From positions 48,955 to 112,954 of the forward strand of contig FR902155.1 of assembly GCA_000437895.1 (NCBI GenBank): a stretch of 64,000 bases of DNA, in the 5' to 3' direction. The stretch's first letter is position 1, and each line of letters opens with the position of its first letter. Under the pieces are notes generated by a model. It was not told the origin of the DNA. It saw only the letters and a list, made by a program, of their open reading frames with translations, and ran no database searches. Source of the stretch: Clostridium sp. CAG:914. Lineage in GTDB: Bacteria; Bacillota_I; Bacilli_A; RF39; UBA660. A program made the translations under genes and the position numbers. This document shows positions 45,094 through 54,363 of this stretch, piece after piece.

Positions 45094-45710
45094 ATGCTAG
45101 AAAAAAACTAATGCTAAAATGATACAATAAATTACAGATTTAGTTAATCGAACAAAATCTAATTTAGTAAATAAAATTAATAAATCTATTATCTATATTT
45201 ATTGGAATATAGGGAAAATAATAGTAGCAAATGAAAATGAATTTAATAATCGTTTAGAATATGGTAAGGAAGTTTTAAAAGGTTTATCAGATGAGCTTAC
45301 TAAATATCTTGGCAAGGTTTTATGTTTGTAGGTTCACAACAAAGAATTACTCTTAATAATACTGATTACTATGTAGATATGGTTTTTATATCAAATTTTT
45401 AAAATCACATGTTTTAATTGACTTGAAAATAAATAATCTTAAAGCAGAAAATTTAGGTCAAATGAATTTATATTTAAATTATTACGAACAAGTAGTAAAT
45501 AGTGAAGATGATGGAAAGCCAATAGGTATTATCTTATGTGCTGAAAAAGATAATGTAATGTTAGAATATGCTTTAGGTGGATTATCTAATAATATTTTTG
45601 CTTCAACATATACTTACTATATTCCAAATAAAGAACAATTAATAATTAATAAATTAGCAATTATAAAAATGAATATAAGCAAGCAACGGAGTTTTACTCC
45701 CACAAAGTAA
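45094..45710 (+). pseudogene. decayed PDDEXK nuclease of the YhcG/DUF1016 family
   Basis: After a GGAG site and ATG, the frame stops within six codons, but the YhcG protein can be followed by switching frames. The DUF1016 N-terminal part reads SIIYIYWNIGKIIVANENE and YGKEVLKGLSDELTKYLGK in one frame. The nuclease part continues as FMFVGSQQRITLNNTDYYVD, then LKSHVLIDLKINNLKAEN with the Asp and Asp-Leu-Lys catalytic residues in another, and ends with GQMNLYLNYYEQ and PIGIILC. At least three frameshifts or stops and an internal deletion between the two halves are needed. The gene is dead; such nucleases usually belong to restriction or mobile-element modules. Confidence 0.8.
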
Positions 45711-45728
45711 AAATGAATAGAAAGTGAG

Positions 45729-46100
45729 ATGATTAATGTGCCAACAATAGGATATAAGAAGAAATTTAAAAATATAAAAGGCTTACAAAATGAAATATTT
45801 ATAGTTAATTTTAAATTGGAATACAATTCACATGGCTTTTTGGAAATACAACATGAAGATAATAATTACTTTGATGTTGGCGATTATAACATATTATTAG
45901 ATCGTATTTTTGATGATTTTACAGAAGAAAAAAGGAAAAAATATGATAATGGAATTTATATTTTAAGTGTTTGTAAGTATATTGTTGATAATGTGCCGAA
46001 TTTGTATTCAATTAATTATGAAACTAAAGGAATGATTGATACATATTATAAACAAGAAATAATAGATGCTTATAATAAAATTAAAAATAATCAAAAGTAA
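45729..46100 (+). CDS. orphan hypothetical protein
   Basis: The 123-residue frame reads like a real soluble protein (FEIQHEDNNYFDVGDYN-type acidic and aromatic stretches; a helical end DTYYKQEIIDAYNKIK), but I recognise no family. The start has only a weak GTGAG close to the ATG. It follows the decayed nuclease by 18 bases and may have been part of the same module, for instance an inhibitor or accessory protein. Confidence 0.5.
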   Translation: MINVPTIGYKKKFKNIKGLQNEIFIVNFKLEYNSHGFLEIQHEDNNYFDVGDYNILLDRIFDDFTEEKRKKYDNGIYILSVCKYIVDNVPNLYSINYETKGMIDTYYKQEIIDAYNKIKNNQK

Positions 46101-46170
46101 TTTCGTATACGTGTATAGTATGGGCACCATTGACGAATATGTTCGAACTATTCGAACTTTTAAATATATG

Positions 46171-46199
46171 AATCAATCAGAAATGATTGATTTTTTTTG
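46171..46199 (+). terminator. terminator after the orphan gene
   Basis: AATCAATCA (46171-46179) pairs with TGATTGATT (46184-46192), followed by six T residues. It resembles the hairpin at 44954-44984. Confidence 0.8.
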
Positions 46200-46624
46200 T
46201 TTATTAAGAATGGAATGTCATTTCTAAAATATAAATAGATAATTTAAAAGAAAGAATAGATTATTGAAAAACTAAATTTCAGAGAATAGTAAAATTTAAG
46301 GTCATTTAAGGTTAGAAATTAATAATCATAAAATTAAAAATGTAAATAAGCCAAATATAATCCAAATATAAGGTATGTATTTAAGAAATAATGGTGTATA
46401 ATAAAACATATAATATTTATTTTAGATATAGTACAAGGTAGATAATAAGTAAATATAATAATATGAAATCAATACCGATAGATAGTTTAAATGAAGAGAA
46501 TTTAAAAGAAAAGAAAGAGATAAAAAATTAAGAGAATTATCAAAAAAAATGGATAAGAAATTTTAAATCATTAATTATGATAATAAACTATAATAACATT
46601 AATTTTCTAAATAATTTGAAAATG
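46200..46624. other. non-coding region before the MerR gene
   Basis: About 425 bases contain no supported gene. A 22-codon frame from the ATG near 46464 (MKSIPIDSLNEENLKEKKEI) has no ribosome-binding site and is probably chance or a relic. The region is very rich in A on the plus strand, unlike coding DNA nearby. Confidence 0.5.
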
Positions 46625-46655
46625 TTGACTCTCAAGTTAACTATAATGTTATACT
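46625..46655 (+). promoter_or_regulatory. MerR-type promoter with a 19-base spacer
   Basis: TTGACT (46625-46630) and TATACT (46650-46655) are 19 bases apart, too far for ordinary polymerase contact and typical of promoters twisted into shape by MerR-family proteins. The spacer holds the palindrome AGTTAACT within CTCAAGTTAACT, like half of known MerR-family operators. The regulator encoded directly downstream is the likely ligand. Confidence 0.75.
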
Positions 46656-46674
46656 CTACTTGAAAGGAGGTTTT

Positions 46675-47361
46675 ATGTATACAATAAATGAGTTTTCTAA
46701 GCTTAGTAATACATCTGTTACAACTCTTCGTTATTATGATGAAATAGATTTATTTAAACCTAGTTATACTGATATTTTTAGTGGCTATAGATATTATATT
46801 GAAGAACAAATATATACTATTTCTATTATAAACAAATTAAAAGAGATAGATATATCATTGAGCGATATAAAAAAATATTTAAAAGATCATGATTTAGACA
46901 TATTGATTAAACAAAGAGAAAAATATAAGGATAAGTTAAAAAAAGTGGAGGAAATAATAAAAATGAAAGAAAATAGTAATTATGAAGTAATGGAAAGTAA
47001 TTATAGAAAATTTATTGAAGTAAATGGTACAAAACAAATAAAGTGTCCAATGGGAATTGAACTTAGAAATAACAATGCTAGATATTTTTTGATCAATAAA
47101 AATAATGAATTCTATAATGATTTTGTTATATACAATAATAACAATTGGTTAACACTAGATAAAAGATTTATCTTGGATGAAAAATTGATGGAGCATATTT
47201 TTAACTATTTAAAAGATGAAGGCTATGATTATATTACTATTTATGTACCAGTTGAAGATGAAAAATTTATAGATTATTTAAAAACTAACTATGATATTAC
47301 TTTAGAAAAAGTAAAACAGAGTGAATACGAATACTATCATGTTAAATTATTATTAAAATAA
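46675..47361 (+). CDS. MerR-family transcription activator
   Basis: The 228-residue protein has the MerR winged-helix head (YTINEFSKLSNTSVTTLRYYDEIDLFKP at about 1-30, quoted in part as TTLRYYDEIDLFKP), a coiled-coil dimerisation helix (about 80-105) and a C-terminal domain of about 120 residues that probably binds a small molecule but has no family cysteines for metals. A very strong AAAGGAGG lies four bases before the ATG. It is preceded by its own 19-spacer promoter and has no co-oriented target gene, so autoregulation is the only visible output. Confidence 0.88.
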   Translation: MYTINEFSKLSNTSVTTLRYYDEIDLFKPSYTDIFSGYRYYIEEQIYTISIINKLKEIDISLSDIKKYLKDHDLDILIKQREKYKDKLKKVEEIIKMKENSNYEVMESNYRKFIEVNGTKQIKCPMGIELRNNNARYFLINKNNEFYNDFVIYNNNNWLTLDKRFILDEKLMEHIFNYLKDEGYDYITIYVPVEDEKFIDYLKTNYDITLEKVKQSEYEYYHVKLLLK

Positions 47362-47375
47362 TAATAAATAGATAA

Positions 47376-47412
47376 GGATTGTAATGAAATAATTTCGTTA
47401 CAATCCCTTTTA
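47376..47412. terminator. bidirectional terminator between merR-like and Rieske/FAD genes
   Basis: GGATTGTAATGAAA (47376-47389) pairs with TTTCGTTACAATCC (47393-47406), 14 pairs with one T-G, with T-rich ends on both strands. Confidence 0.85.
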
Positions 47413-47413
47413 T

Positions 47414-48883
47414 TTATTCTTTATCATTATTATATCTAATATTATAATTACTAGGTCCATTAATACAATTTCCATCTATATCAAACTTAGAAGCATGACA
47501 AGGACAATCCCAAGTCTTCTCTACTTCATTAAATACCAAACTACATTTTAAATGAGGACAATCACTATAAACAATATGTTCTTTTCCCAACTTATCCATA
47601 TATATTGCTATATTTTTACCATTTCTCTTCATATAAACTACATTATCCGAATAATATTTCTTATTTCTAATAACCTTGTTCTGAATAAAAGGTTTCATAC
47701 TATTAAATACATTTCCAAAAATAGCTATATTATATATACTTTTTCTTAACGGATCAAATAAACTAGCATACTTATTTTCACGTCCCAATATTAAATCACT
47801 CAAAATCATTCCAGCAATAGTACCATTAGTCATTCCCCAACCATTATATCCTGTGCCTATATATAAATTATCACTTATCTTACCAATATAAGGAAGACCA
47901 TCACTAGTAACAATATCCGTATTAGACCAAATATATTTTATATTTTTATTATTAATATTAAAACTATTAATTAACCTATCAAAATTAGATTTATAATTAA
48001 ATTTATAAGCTAAATTATGTGTTCCATACAAATATATTAAATAATTATCTTTATCTTTATAATATCTAAATGATGTAATATCTTTATCTATACTTATACC
48101 AGAAATATTATTATAATCAGAAACTTTATCCGCCAATATATAAGACTTTTCAATATGAGCCTTAATAGGAAATAAAAATGGCTTTATAAAATATGGATAA
48201 TGTGAAGCCAAAATAACATTCTTAGCATATACTTTACATTCTTCAAGAATACACTCATAATACTCTTCTCTCTTTTTTATATCCATAACTTTTGTATGTT
48301 CATAAATTTCTATCCCATTATTAAAACATATTGAAGCTAAACTCTGTATATATTTAACTGGATGAAAATAATAAGTATCAGATACAGAAATACCATAACA
48401 ATATGGAATATTTAAGTTAATTTTATCTTTATCATTTACTACTACTCCCATACTTTCTAAAACTTTCTTTTCCCCTTCTATTTTACTAATATTATCTTTA
48501 TTATTAGTAAACAAAAAAGAATCTTGACAATCTAAATTACAATCTATATTATTTTCTGAAATAACATTTTTTACTATATTAATCGCATCCAGCTGACTAT
48601 TCAAATACTTATAAGCAATATCATAAGAATACTTATTACTTAATGTAGAATAAATTAAATCTTGCAAATAAGTAAGTTTACCAGTAGTTCTAGAAGTAAT
48701 ACCACCCCCTATCTCATTTCTTTCTACTAAAATAACATTTAACCCTTTATTAATGAGCTGATATGCACTACTAATGCCAGTAATACCTCCCCCTATAATT
48801 AAAACATCACATTTTTTATTACTACTTAACTTATCAAAACTATTTTTTTTAACATTTTCTTTTCATATACTATAATATTTAAT
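47414..48883 (-). pseudogene. FAD-dependent oxidoreductase with Rieske domain, 5' end apparently inactivated
   Basis: The minus-strand frame encodes an N-terminal FAD-binding fold (IIGGGITGISSAY, then an SRTTGKLTYLQD segment typical of this family), a DAO-type body and a C-terminal Rieske [2Fe-2S] domain with CPHLKC and CPCHASKFD. The frame is open from about 48862 to the stop but has no usable start at its beginning. A GGGTGAT site is followed by ATT where ATG is expected (48881-48883), and six codons later TGA (48863-48865) stands where relatives have the Trp of a Ser-Ile-Trp motif. Either the gene is dead or translation begins far inside at the TTG at 48667, which would lose the FAD loop. 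Confidence 0.75.
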
Positions 48884-48978
48884 AATATCACCCATTTCTA
48901 TTATGTTATTAATTTATATTTTTTAATCATTTTATAGAAATTTATTAAGAAGAATGATATACTTATTTTGGTGATAAC

Positions 48979-50109
48979 ATGAAAATAATTGGAATAATAG
49001 CAGAATATAACCCTTTTCATTTAGGACATTTATATCAAATAAACAAGATAAAAGAAATATATCCAGATAGTATTATAATAGCTATAATTAGTACAAATTT
49101 TACCCAAAGAGGAGATATATCTATTATAAATAAATGGAATAAAACAAAAATATGCTTAGACAATAATATTGATATAGTTTTAGAATTACCTTATACCTAT
49201 GCTACTCAATCAGCAGATATTTTTGCTAATGGAGCATTAAAAATACTTAATAGTATGCATATAGATACTCTTGTTTTTGGAACAGAAAAGGATAACATTA
49301 ATGAATTAATAGAATTAGCCAAAATACAAATAGATAATAAAGAATATGATAATATAGTTAAAAATTATTTATCCAAAGGTTTGAACTACCCTACTGCTAT
49401 GTCCAAAGCCCTAGAAAATATATCTAATATTAAAATAGATAAACCAAATGATTTACTTGCATTGTCCTATATAAAAGAAATAATAAAAAATAATTATAAC
49501 ATTACAACAATATCTATTAAAAGAACTATAGATTATCATAGTAGTGATATAGTTAATAATATAACTAGTGCCTCAAATATAAGAACTCTAATACAAGAAA
49601 ACAAAGACATTACTAATTATATTCCAACATATCCAATAAACTATATAGAAGATAAATTAAACTTAAATTATGCTTATCCCTATTTAAAATATTCCATAAT
49701 TAAAAATATAAATTCTTTAGATAAATATTTAACCATTGAAGAAGGAATAGAAAATAGAATTAAAAAATATATTTATGAATGCAACGATTGGCAATCTTTA
49801 GTTATGAAAATAAAAACTAAAAGATATACTTATAATAAAATAAATAGAATGTTAACCCACATCTTACTAGGATACACTAAAGAAGAAAATACCCAAAAAG
49901 ATTGCTATACTCGTGTCTTAGGATTTAATAAAAAAGGAAGAAAATACTTAAACACAATCAAAAAACAAACTAATATTATTTATGGATATAAGAAAAATTT
50001 ATCTAATTCTCTAGATATAGAATTTAGAAGCACTTGCATATATGCTCTAATAACCAATAATACCGAATTAATAGATCTAGAATTTAAAAATAAACCTATA
50101 ATTAAATAG
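48979..50109 (+). CDS. tmcAL: tRNA(Met) cytidine acetate ligase
   Basis: TmcAL (YlbM) acetylates the wobble cytidine of elongator tRNA-Met, using acetate and ATP. The 376-residue protein has the nucleotidyltransferase-like N-terminus IIAEYNPFHLGHLYQI with the His-x-Gly-His motif, STNFTQRGDISIINK, ELPYTYATQSAD, and SASNIRTLI-like TSASNIRTLIQ near 195. A GGTGATAAC site precedes the ATG and an extended -10 (TGATATACT at 48955-48963) lies upstream. Confidence 0.92.
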   Translation: MKIIGIIAEYNPFHLGHLYQINKIKEIYPDSIIIAIISTNFTQRGDISIINKWNKTKICLDNNIDIVLELPYTYATQSADIFANGALKILNSMHIDTLVFGTEKDNINELIELAKIQIDNKEYDNIVKNYLSKGLNYPTAMSKALENISNIKIDKPNDLLALSYIKEIIKNNYNITTISIKRTIDYHSSDIVNNITSASNIRTLIQENKDITNYIPTYPINYIEDKLNLNYAYPYLKYSIIKNINSLDKYLTIEEGIENRIKKYIYECNDWQSLVMKIKTKRYTYNKINRMLTHILLGYTKEENTQKDCYTRVLGFNKKGRKYLNTIKKQTNIIYGYKKNLSNSLDIEFRSTCIYALITNNTELIDLEFKNKPIIK

Positions 50110-50111
50110 AT

Positions 50112-50531
50112 TTATTTTTTTATAACTTTTTCTAATATACTAACAATATCATTAGTAAATATTTCTTTAGCATACCCTATCATATTTTTAGTATCTAATT
50201 TAAATATATAAGCAAATCTTAACAAATTATTACCATATATATTATCCTCTGTTAAATTATTAATACAAATACTAGTAACAAAAACATCATCTTTATCATC
50301 TACATCATAAATATAATTATTATTCTTAAAATCAAATATATATCTATTAAATCTATTTTCTAATATATTATCATATATATCTAGAATAACACTTTCTTTT
50401 GAAACTACTATTCTTGAAATATAATTATAATCATGTAATACCTTATATTTAAATATAATTTTTAAGAATTTAGTTAGTTTCTTTTCCTCCTCCAAAGAAT
50501 ATAAAAATTCACTCAATACTTCTCTATTCAC
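50112..50531 (-). CDS. hypothetical protein
   Basis: The 139-residue protein is not recognised. It looks alpha/beta, with a Lys/Glu-rich N-terminal helix (EFLYSLEEEKKLTKFLKIIF) and several Tyr/Asp-rich strands. GTG at 50531 is chosen because AGGAGG lies seven bases before it; the longer frame to 50564 would bury that site. It converges with tmcAL, the stop codons almost touching. Confidence 0.6.
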   Translation of the reverse strand: MNREVLSEFLYSLEEEKKLTKFLKIIFKYKVLHDYNYISRIVVSKESVILDIYDNILENRFNRYIFDFKNNNYIYDVDDKDDVFVTSICINNLTEDNIYGNNLLRFAYIFKLDTKNMIGYAKEIFTNDIVSILEKVIKK

Positions 50532-50604
50532 TTCAAGTCCTCCTATGTTATTAAAGTACCACACTATCTAATTTTAGTCAATTTAAATACTCTTATTTTA
50601 TTTC

Positions 50605-50627
50605 TTTGTTACCTATTTGGTAACAAA
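50605..50627. promoter_or_regulatory. perfect dyad upstream of the femX-like promoter
   Basis: TTTGTTACC (50605-50613) and GGTAACAAA (50619-50627) flank a five-base centre. The dyad ends five bases before the likely -35 hexamer of the femX-like gene. No T-run follows it on the plus strand, so an operator is more likely than a terminator. Confidence 0.55.
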
Positions 50628-50631
50628 ATTC

Positions 50632-50660
50632 TTTATTTTAAGCTATTTTTATGATATAAT
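50632..50660 (+). promoter_or_regulatory. promoter of the femX-like gene
   Basis: A -10 TATAAT (50655-50660) preceded by TGA (extended -10) lies 17 bases after a weak -35 TTTATT (50632-50637). Transcription would start near 50667, about 20 bases before the ATG. Confidence 0.6.
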
Positions 50661-50686
50661 AGACAGCCTAAAGAAAGGAGTATTAT

Positions 50687-51928
50687 ATGAAAATAATTAG
50701 ATTAAATGAATTACAATTCAAAAATTATTCTAATATGCATAATATGCAAAATCTATGTCAAACCATCGAATACTCCCACATTGAAGAAAACAGAACAAAA
50801 GAAAAAGAATTCCTAGGATTAATAGATGAAAACAACAATGTTTGTGCAGCAGTCACAATAATAGTTAAAAATTTAATTATGAATAATAAAATGGCTACAA
50901 TATATAATATGCCTCTAATAGACTATAACAATTATTCTCTTTTAAATATCTTTTTTGAAGAATTAAAAAAATATTTAAAAAAAGAAGGATATATATATAT
51001 AACGATTAATCCTATGTATTATCAAAGAGTTTTTGATAAAAATAATAATTTATTAGTAGATAATACCTCTATAACTGATAATATGCTTAGAATAGGATTT
51101 AAAAAAATGGGATATCAAAATAGATTTTCTAAATATGATATTATTATAAATAATACCAATACAAAAGATATATACAAAAATATAAGTAGAAATACTAAAA
51201 GAACTATCCAAGAAAATAAAAAACTAGGTATATCTTTAAAAAAAGGTACTATAGATGATATAAACACATTTTATAATTTAATAAAGAAAAAAACAAACAA
51301 TAACATTAATTACTATATAGACTTAATGACATCATTAAATACAAACAATGTAAAAATGAATATATTCTTTGCAACACTCGAACCTAAAACATACTTAATA
51401 AACAAAAGAAAAGAATATTTAATTGAAAAGAATAAAAATGAAAAAATACAAGAAAATTTTCTATATAATAAAAAAAGTAATAAAGAAAAATTATTAAATA
51501 AAAAAATAGAAGCAGATAAAAAACTAGAAAAACTACATCAAGAATTAATACAAGCTATAGATTTAGAAAAAAACTATAAAAATAATATAATATTAGGTAC
51601 TTGTGCTACCATTAAACATAAAAAAGAAGTATATTTCTTAATTGAAGGATATAATGATAATTTCAGACAATTTCATTCATCTAAAAGCTTAAAATGGAGT
51701 ATAATTAAACATTATTCACTCTTAGGATATAATATATTTAATCTAGGAGAAATATACTCTGATTATAAAAATAAAGATAACAAATACTATGGAATATATC
51801 AATATAAAATAGGCTTTGGTGGAAATATCATCGAATATCCTGAAAGAATGTTATTAATTATTGATAAAAATAAATACTTAATGTATACTCAAATATGTAA
51901 TTTAAAAAGAAAGTCTATCACAATGTAA
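50687..51928 (+). CDS. FemAB/FemX-type peptidoglycan bridge aminoacyltransferase
   Basis: Fem enzymes add amino acids from tRNA to the lysine side chain of lipid II. The 413-residue protein has two GNAT-like halves, with the charged coiled-coil insertion at about 245-305 (Lys/Glu-rich, LEKLHQELIQAIDLEK), and the final domain with YFLIEGYNDNFRQFHSSKSLKW and YKIGFGGNIIEYPE. AAAGGAG precedes the ATG. The bridge amino acid cannot be told. It implies a lysine-type cross-bridged cell wall. Confidence 0.88.
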   Translation: MKIIRLNELQFKNYSNMHNMQNLCQTIEYSHIEENRTKEKEFLGLIDENNNVCAAVTIIVKNLIMNNKMATIYNMPLIDYNNYSLLNIFFEELKKYLKKEGYIYITINPMYYQRVFDKNNNLLVDNTSITDNMLRIGFKKMGYQNRFSKYDIIINNTNTKDIYKNISRNTKRTIQENKKLGISLKKGTIDDINTFYNLIKKKTNNNINYYIDLMTSLNTNNVKMNIFFATLEPKTYLINKRKEYLIEKNKNEKIQENFLYNKKSNKEKLLNKKIEADKKLEKLHQELIQAIDLEKNYKNNIILGTCATIKHKKEVYFLIEGYNDNFRQFHSSKSLKWSIIKHYSLLGYNIFNLGEIYSDYKNKDNKYYGIYQYKIGFGGNIIEYPERMLLIIDKNKYLMYTQICNLKRKSITM

Positions 51929-51942
51929 TAGACCTTCTTTTA
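51906..51942. terminator. terminator between femX-like and nucleoside kinase genes
   Basis: GTCTAT (51913-51918) pairs with ATAGAC (51928-51933); AAAGAA and TTCTTT extend the stem after one mismatch, with T-rich ends in both directions. Confidence 0.7.
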
Positions 51943-51951
51943 TTATAAAAT

Positions 51952-53598
51952 TTAATCTTCAAAATAACTAGTGCCAATAAATTCTCTTAAAATAGATAGT
52001 GAAGGAACATCTTCACTAGGAAGAGGTAATACTAAATCAAGCAATCTAATAAGTCTTAAAGCTGTATTATACTCTGGATCATCATGTTTAACCGTATATA
52101 ATAAAGGTAAAGCATAAACTTTTAATACTGATAATTCATATGCTAAAAATGTATTAAATACTACATCTGCAGCATCTTGATATGGAAATATATATTTTTC
52201 CTCTCCATTTCTAACAGAAGCCCAATTATTTAAAGTATGACTAGGACTATATCCTCTAGTTCTATTATCACGTACCATTCTTCTAAGTAACCTTATATCT
52301 GTTAAATTAATTCTATTATCATCATCAATACTTAAATAAGCAAGTGGTGAAATATATATTTTATATTTATTTTTTTTAGGAATAGAAGTTAATAATTCAT
52401 CACTAATAGCATGTAATCCCTCAATAACCAAAATATCATTTTTCTTAAGTTCAATATTTTTATTAAATTCTTTTTCTCCAGTAATAAAATTAAATGTAGG
52501 TGCTAAAATACTATGTCCCTTTAACAATTTACCAATTTGATTATTAAATAATTTTACATCTATAGCACGAATACTTTCAAAATCAGGTTTTCCATATTCA
52601 TCTAATGGCGTTTCCGTTCTATTTAAAAAATAATCATCTAAAGAAATAGAAACAGGATTTAACCCAAATGTTTTTAAATACATAGATAATTTCCTACTTG
52701 TAGTAGTCTTACCAGATGAAGAAGGACCAGATAATAAAACTATTTTAATATCTTCTTCATGATCTTTAATATAACTAGCTATTTCTTGCAATCTATAATT
52801 CTGAATAGTTTCAGATAAATTAATAAGTTCCCCTGGCCTACCATTACATATAGCATCATTAAGTTCCCCTACATTACTTATATTAAGTATTTTAGCCCAA
52901 TTTAAATATTCATCTATACTATTAAAAAATTGTTCATGATGCGTATATTTAAGTATTTTACCATTATCATATATAGAAGGAAATCTCAATATTATTCCCT
53001 TGTCTTTTAACAATGTTAAATCAAAATATTTAAGTACAGAAGAATCATAAGGTAATGGCCCAATAATATAATTATATACATCATCAAATTTATATAATGT
53101 AACATATTCACTTTTATCATAAAACAATGTTTTTACCTTGTCTTCCCTCTTTATACTATGAAAGTACTCCATAGCCTCATTAACAGAAGTATCTATTCTA
53201 ATAAAAGGTATATTCCTAGAAACCATTTTCTTCATATCATCTTTTATTTCCTTAATTTCTTCTTGCGTAACACTTCTATCTACTTCAAAGAATACCCCCT
53301 TATCTATAGAATGTCTAACTTTAATTCTCGTATCTTTTCCAAGAATATTTAAAGCACAAACTTTAAACAAAAAAGTTAATCCCTTCTCATAAGTTCTTAT
53401 TCCTTCTTTAGTATATATATCAAATAATTTTAAATTACCATTTTTAAACAAAACATCATCATACCCTACATAAGAATCATTAAATGTAGCATATACAACA
53501 TCCTCTTTATTTAATAGATTAATTATTTCCTTAACTTTTATTCCTTTTTTATATTCCTTTTTACTTCCATCTTCTAAAGTTATAATAATTGTATCCAT
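51952..53598 (-). CDS. nucleoside kinase with N-terminal TGS domain (uridine kinase family)
   Basis: The 548-residue protein begins with a TGS domain (about 1-65) and a threonyl-tRNA synthetase-like second domain, followed by a phosphoribulokinase/uridine kinase fold with Walker A LLSGPSSSGKTTT near residue 290 and the SLDDYFLNRTETPLDEYG segment near 327. It should phosphorylate uridine, cytidine or a related nucleoside. This architecture is common in Clostridia and Bacilli. It is a single gene and fits the salvage group with pdp and hpt. Confidence 0.88.
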   Translation of the reverse strand: MDTIIITLEDGSKKEYKKGIKVKEIINLLNKEDVVYATFNDSYVGYDDVLFKNGNLKLFDIYTKEGIRTYEKGLTFLFKVCALNILGKDTRIKVRHSIDKGVFFEVDRSVTQEEIKEIKDDMKKMVSRNIPFIRIDTSVNEAMEYFHSIKREDKVKTLFYDKSEYVTLYKFDDVYNYIIGPLPYDSSVLKYFDLTLLKDKGIILRFPSIYDNGKILKYTHHEQFFNSIDEYLNWAKILNISNVGELNDAICNGRPGELINLSETIQNYRLQEIASYIKDHEEDIKIVLLSGPSSSGKTTTSRKLSMYLKTFGLNPVSISLDDYFLNRTETPLDEYGKPDFESIRAIDVKLFNNQIGKLLKGHSILAPTFNFITGEKEFNKNIELKKNDILVIEGLHAISDELLTSIPKKNKYKIYISPLAYLSIDDDNRINLTDIRLLRRMVRDNRTRGYSPSHTLNNWASVRNGEEKYIFPYQDAADVVFNTFLAYELSVLKVYALPLLYTVKHDDPEYNTALRLIRLLDLVLPLPSEDVPSLSILREFIGTSYFED

Positions 53599-53745
53599 AT
53601 ACTTATCGTTAGATATTAAATCTAACTACACCTCACTTCCTTAGCATATTATATCTTATTCTTTTTTATAGATTAATTTCATTATGACTATATCTACTTT
53701 ATATAATTATACCAAATTATATAAAATTTACAAGATTTATTTATA

Positions 53746-53774
53746 AACAAAAAGTGCTAGTATTCACTAACACT
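53746..53774 (-). terminator. lepB terminator
   Basis: On the minus strand AGTGTTAGT and ACTAGCACT form a stem with one mismatch and a four-base loop, followed by five T residues. Confidence 0.75.
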
Positions 53775-53775
53775 C

Positions 53776-54315
53776 TTAAATATTTCCAATTTTATTTAAA
53801 GGCCATAACCTAAAACTTGTCTTTCCTTGAATATCATCTTTATCAATTAAACCTATTACTCTTGAATCAGCTGATATTTCCCTATTATCACCAAGAACTA
53901 GATATTTATCTTCAGGTATTCTTTTACAATTACATATCTCTTCTAAAGAAAAATCTTCCGTATTAAAATTATAATCATTTACTACTTCTTTGCCATCAAT
54001 ATATAAAGTATTATTTTTATACTCTACATATTCAGAAGGAAGTCCAATAACTCTCTTTATTATTTTAGTATCATTTTCTAACAATTTTTTATTTTTAATA
54101 GTTTTCTTATCTACAGAAACTACCACAATATCAAATCTATTAATTTCAGATATTCTATATTTTAATTTATTCAATAATAAAACCTCTCCATTATTTAAAG
54201 TAGGACTCATTGAAGAACCAGATACTACTACTGGAGTAACCAAATAAGTTCTAATTAGAACTACTACTAAAATAATAATTATATATGGTATTAATTCTTT
54301 TATAAATGCTTTCAT
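53776..54315 (-). CDS. lepB: signal peptidase I
   Basis: The enzyme removes signal peptides from exported proteins. The 179-residue protein has one N-terminal membrane segment (about 7-27), the catalytic Ser in SGSSMSPTLNNGE (near 36), the catalytic Lys in KIIKRVIGLP (near 87) and the box GDNREISADSRVIG (near 142). It follows rplS in the same direction with a terminator between them. Confidence 0.93.
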   Translation of the reverse strand: MKAFIKELIPYIIIILVVVLIRTYLVTPVVVSGSSMSPTLNNGEVLLLNKLKYRISEINRFDIVVVSVDKKTIKNKKLLENDTKIIKRVIGLPSEYVEYKNNTLYIDGKEVVNDYNFNTEDFSLEEICNCKRIPEDKYLVLGDNREISADSRVIGLIDKDDIQGKTSFRLWPLNKIGNI

Positions 54316-54332
54316 ATATTCTCCTAATATAG

Positions 54333-54363
54333 TAAAAATAATAAACTAGAAATAGTTTATTAT
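54333..54363 (-). terminator. rplS terminator
   Basis: On the minus strand ATAATAAACT and AGTTTATTAT (54354-54363 and 54338-54347) pair over ten bases, followed by a U-rich tract. Confidence 0.75.

Noticed and set aside
46136..46152. LexA (SOS) box at CGAATATGTTCG
   Set aside because: The half-site spacing is two bases short of the Gram-positive consensus and no SOS gene follows.
43554..47361. Integrated prophage after ssrA
   Set aside because: No integrase, capsid or portal gene is present, and no second copy of the ssrA 3' end was seen in this window.
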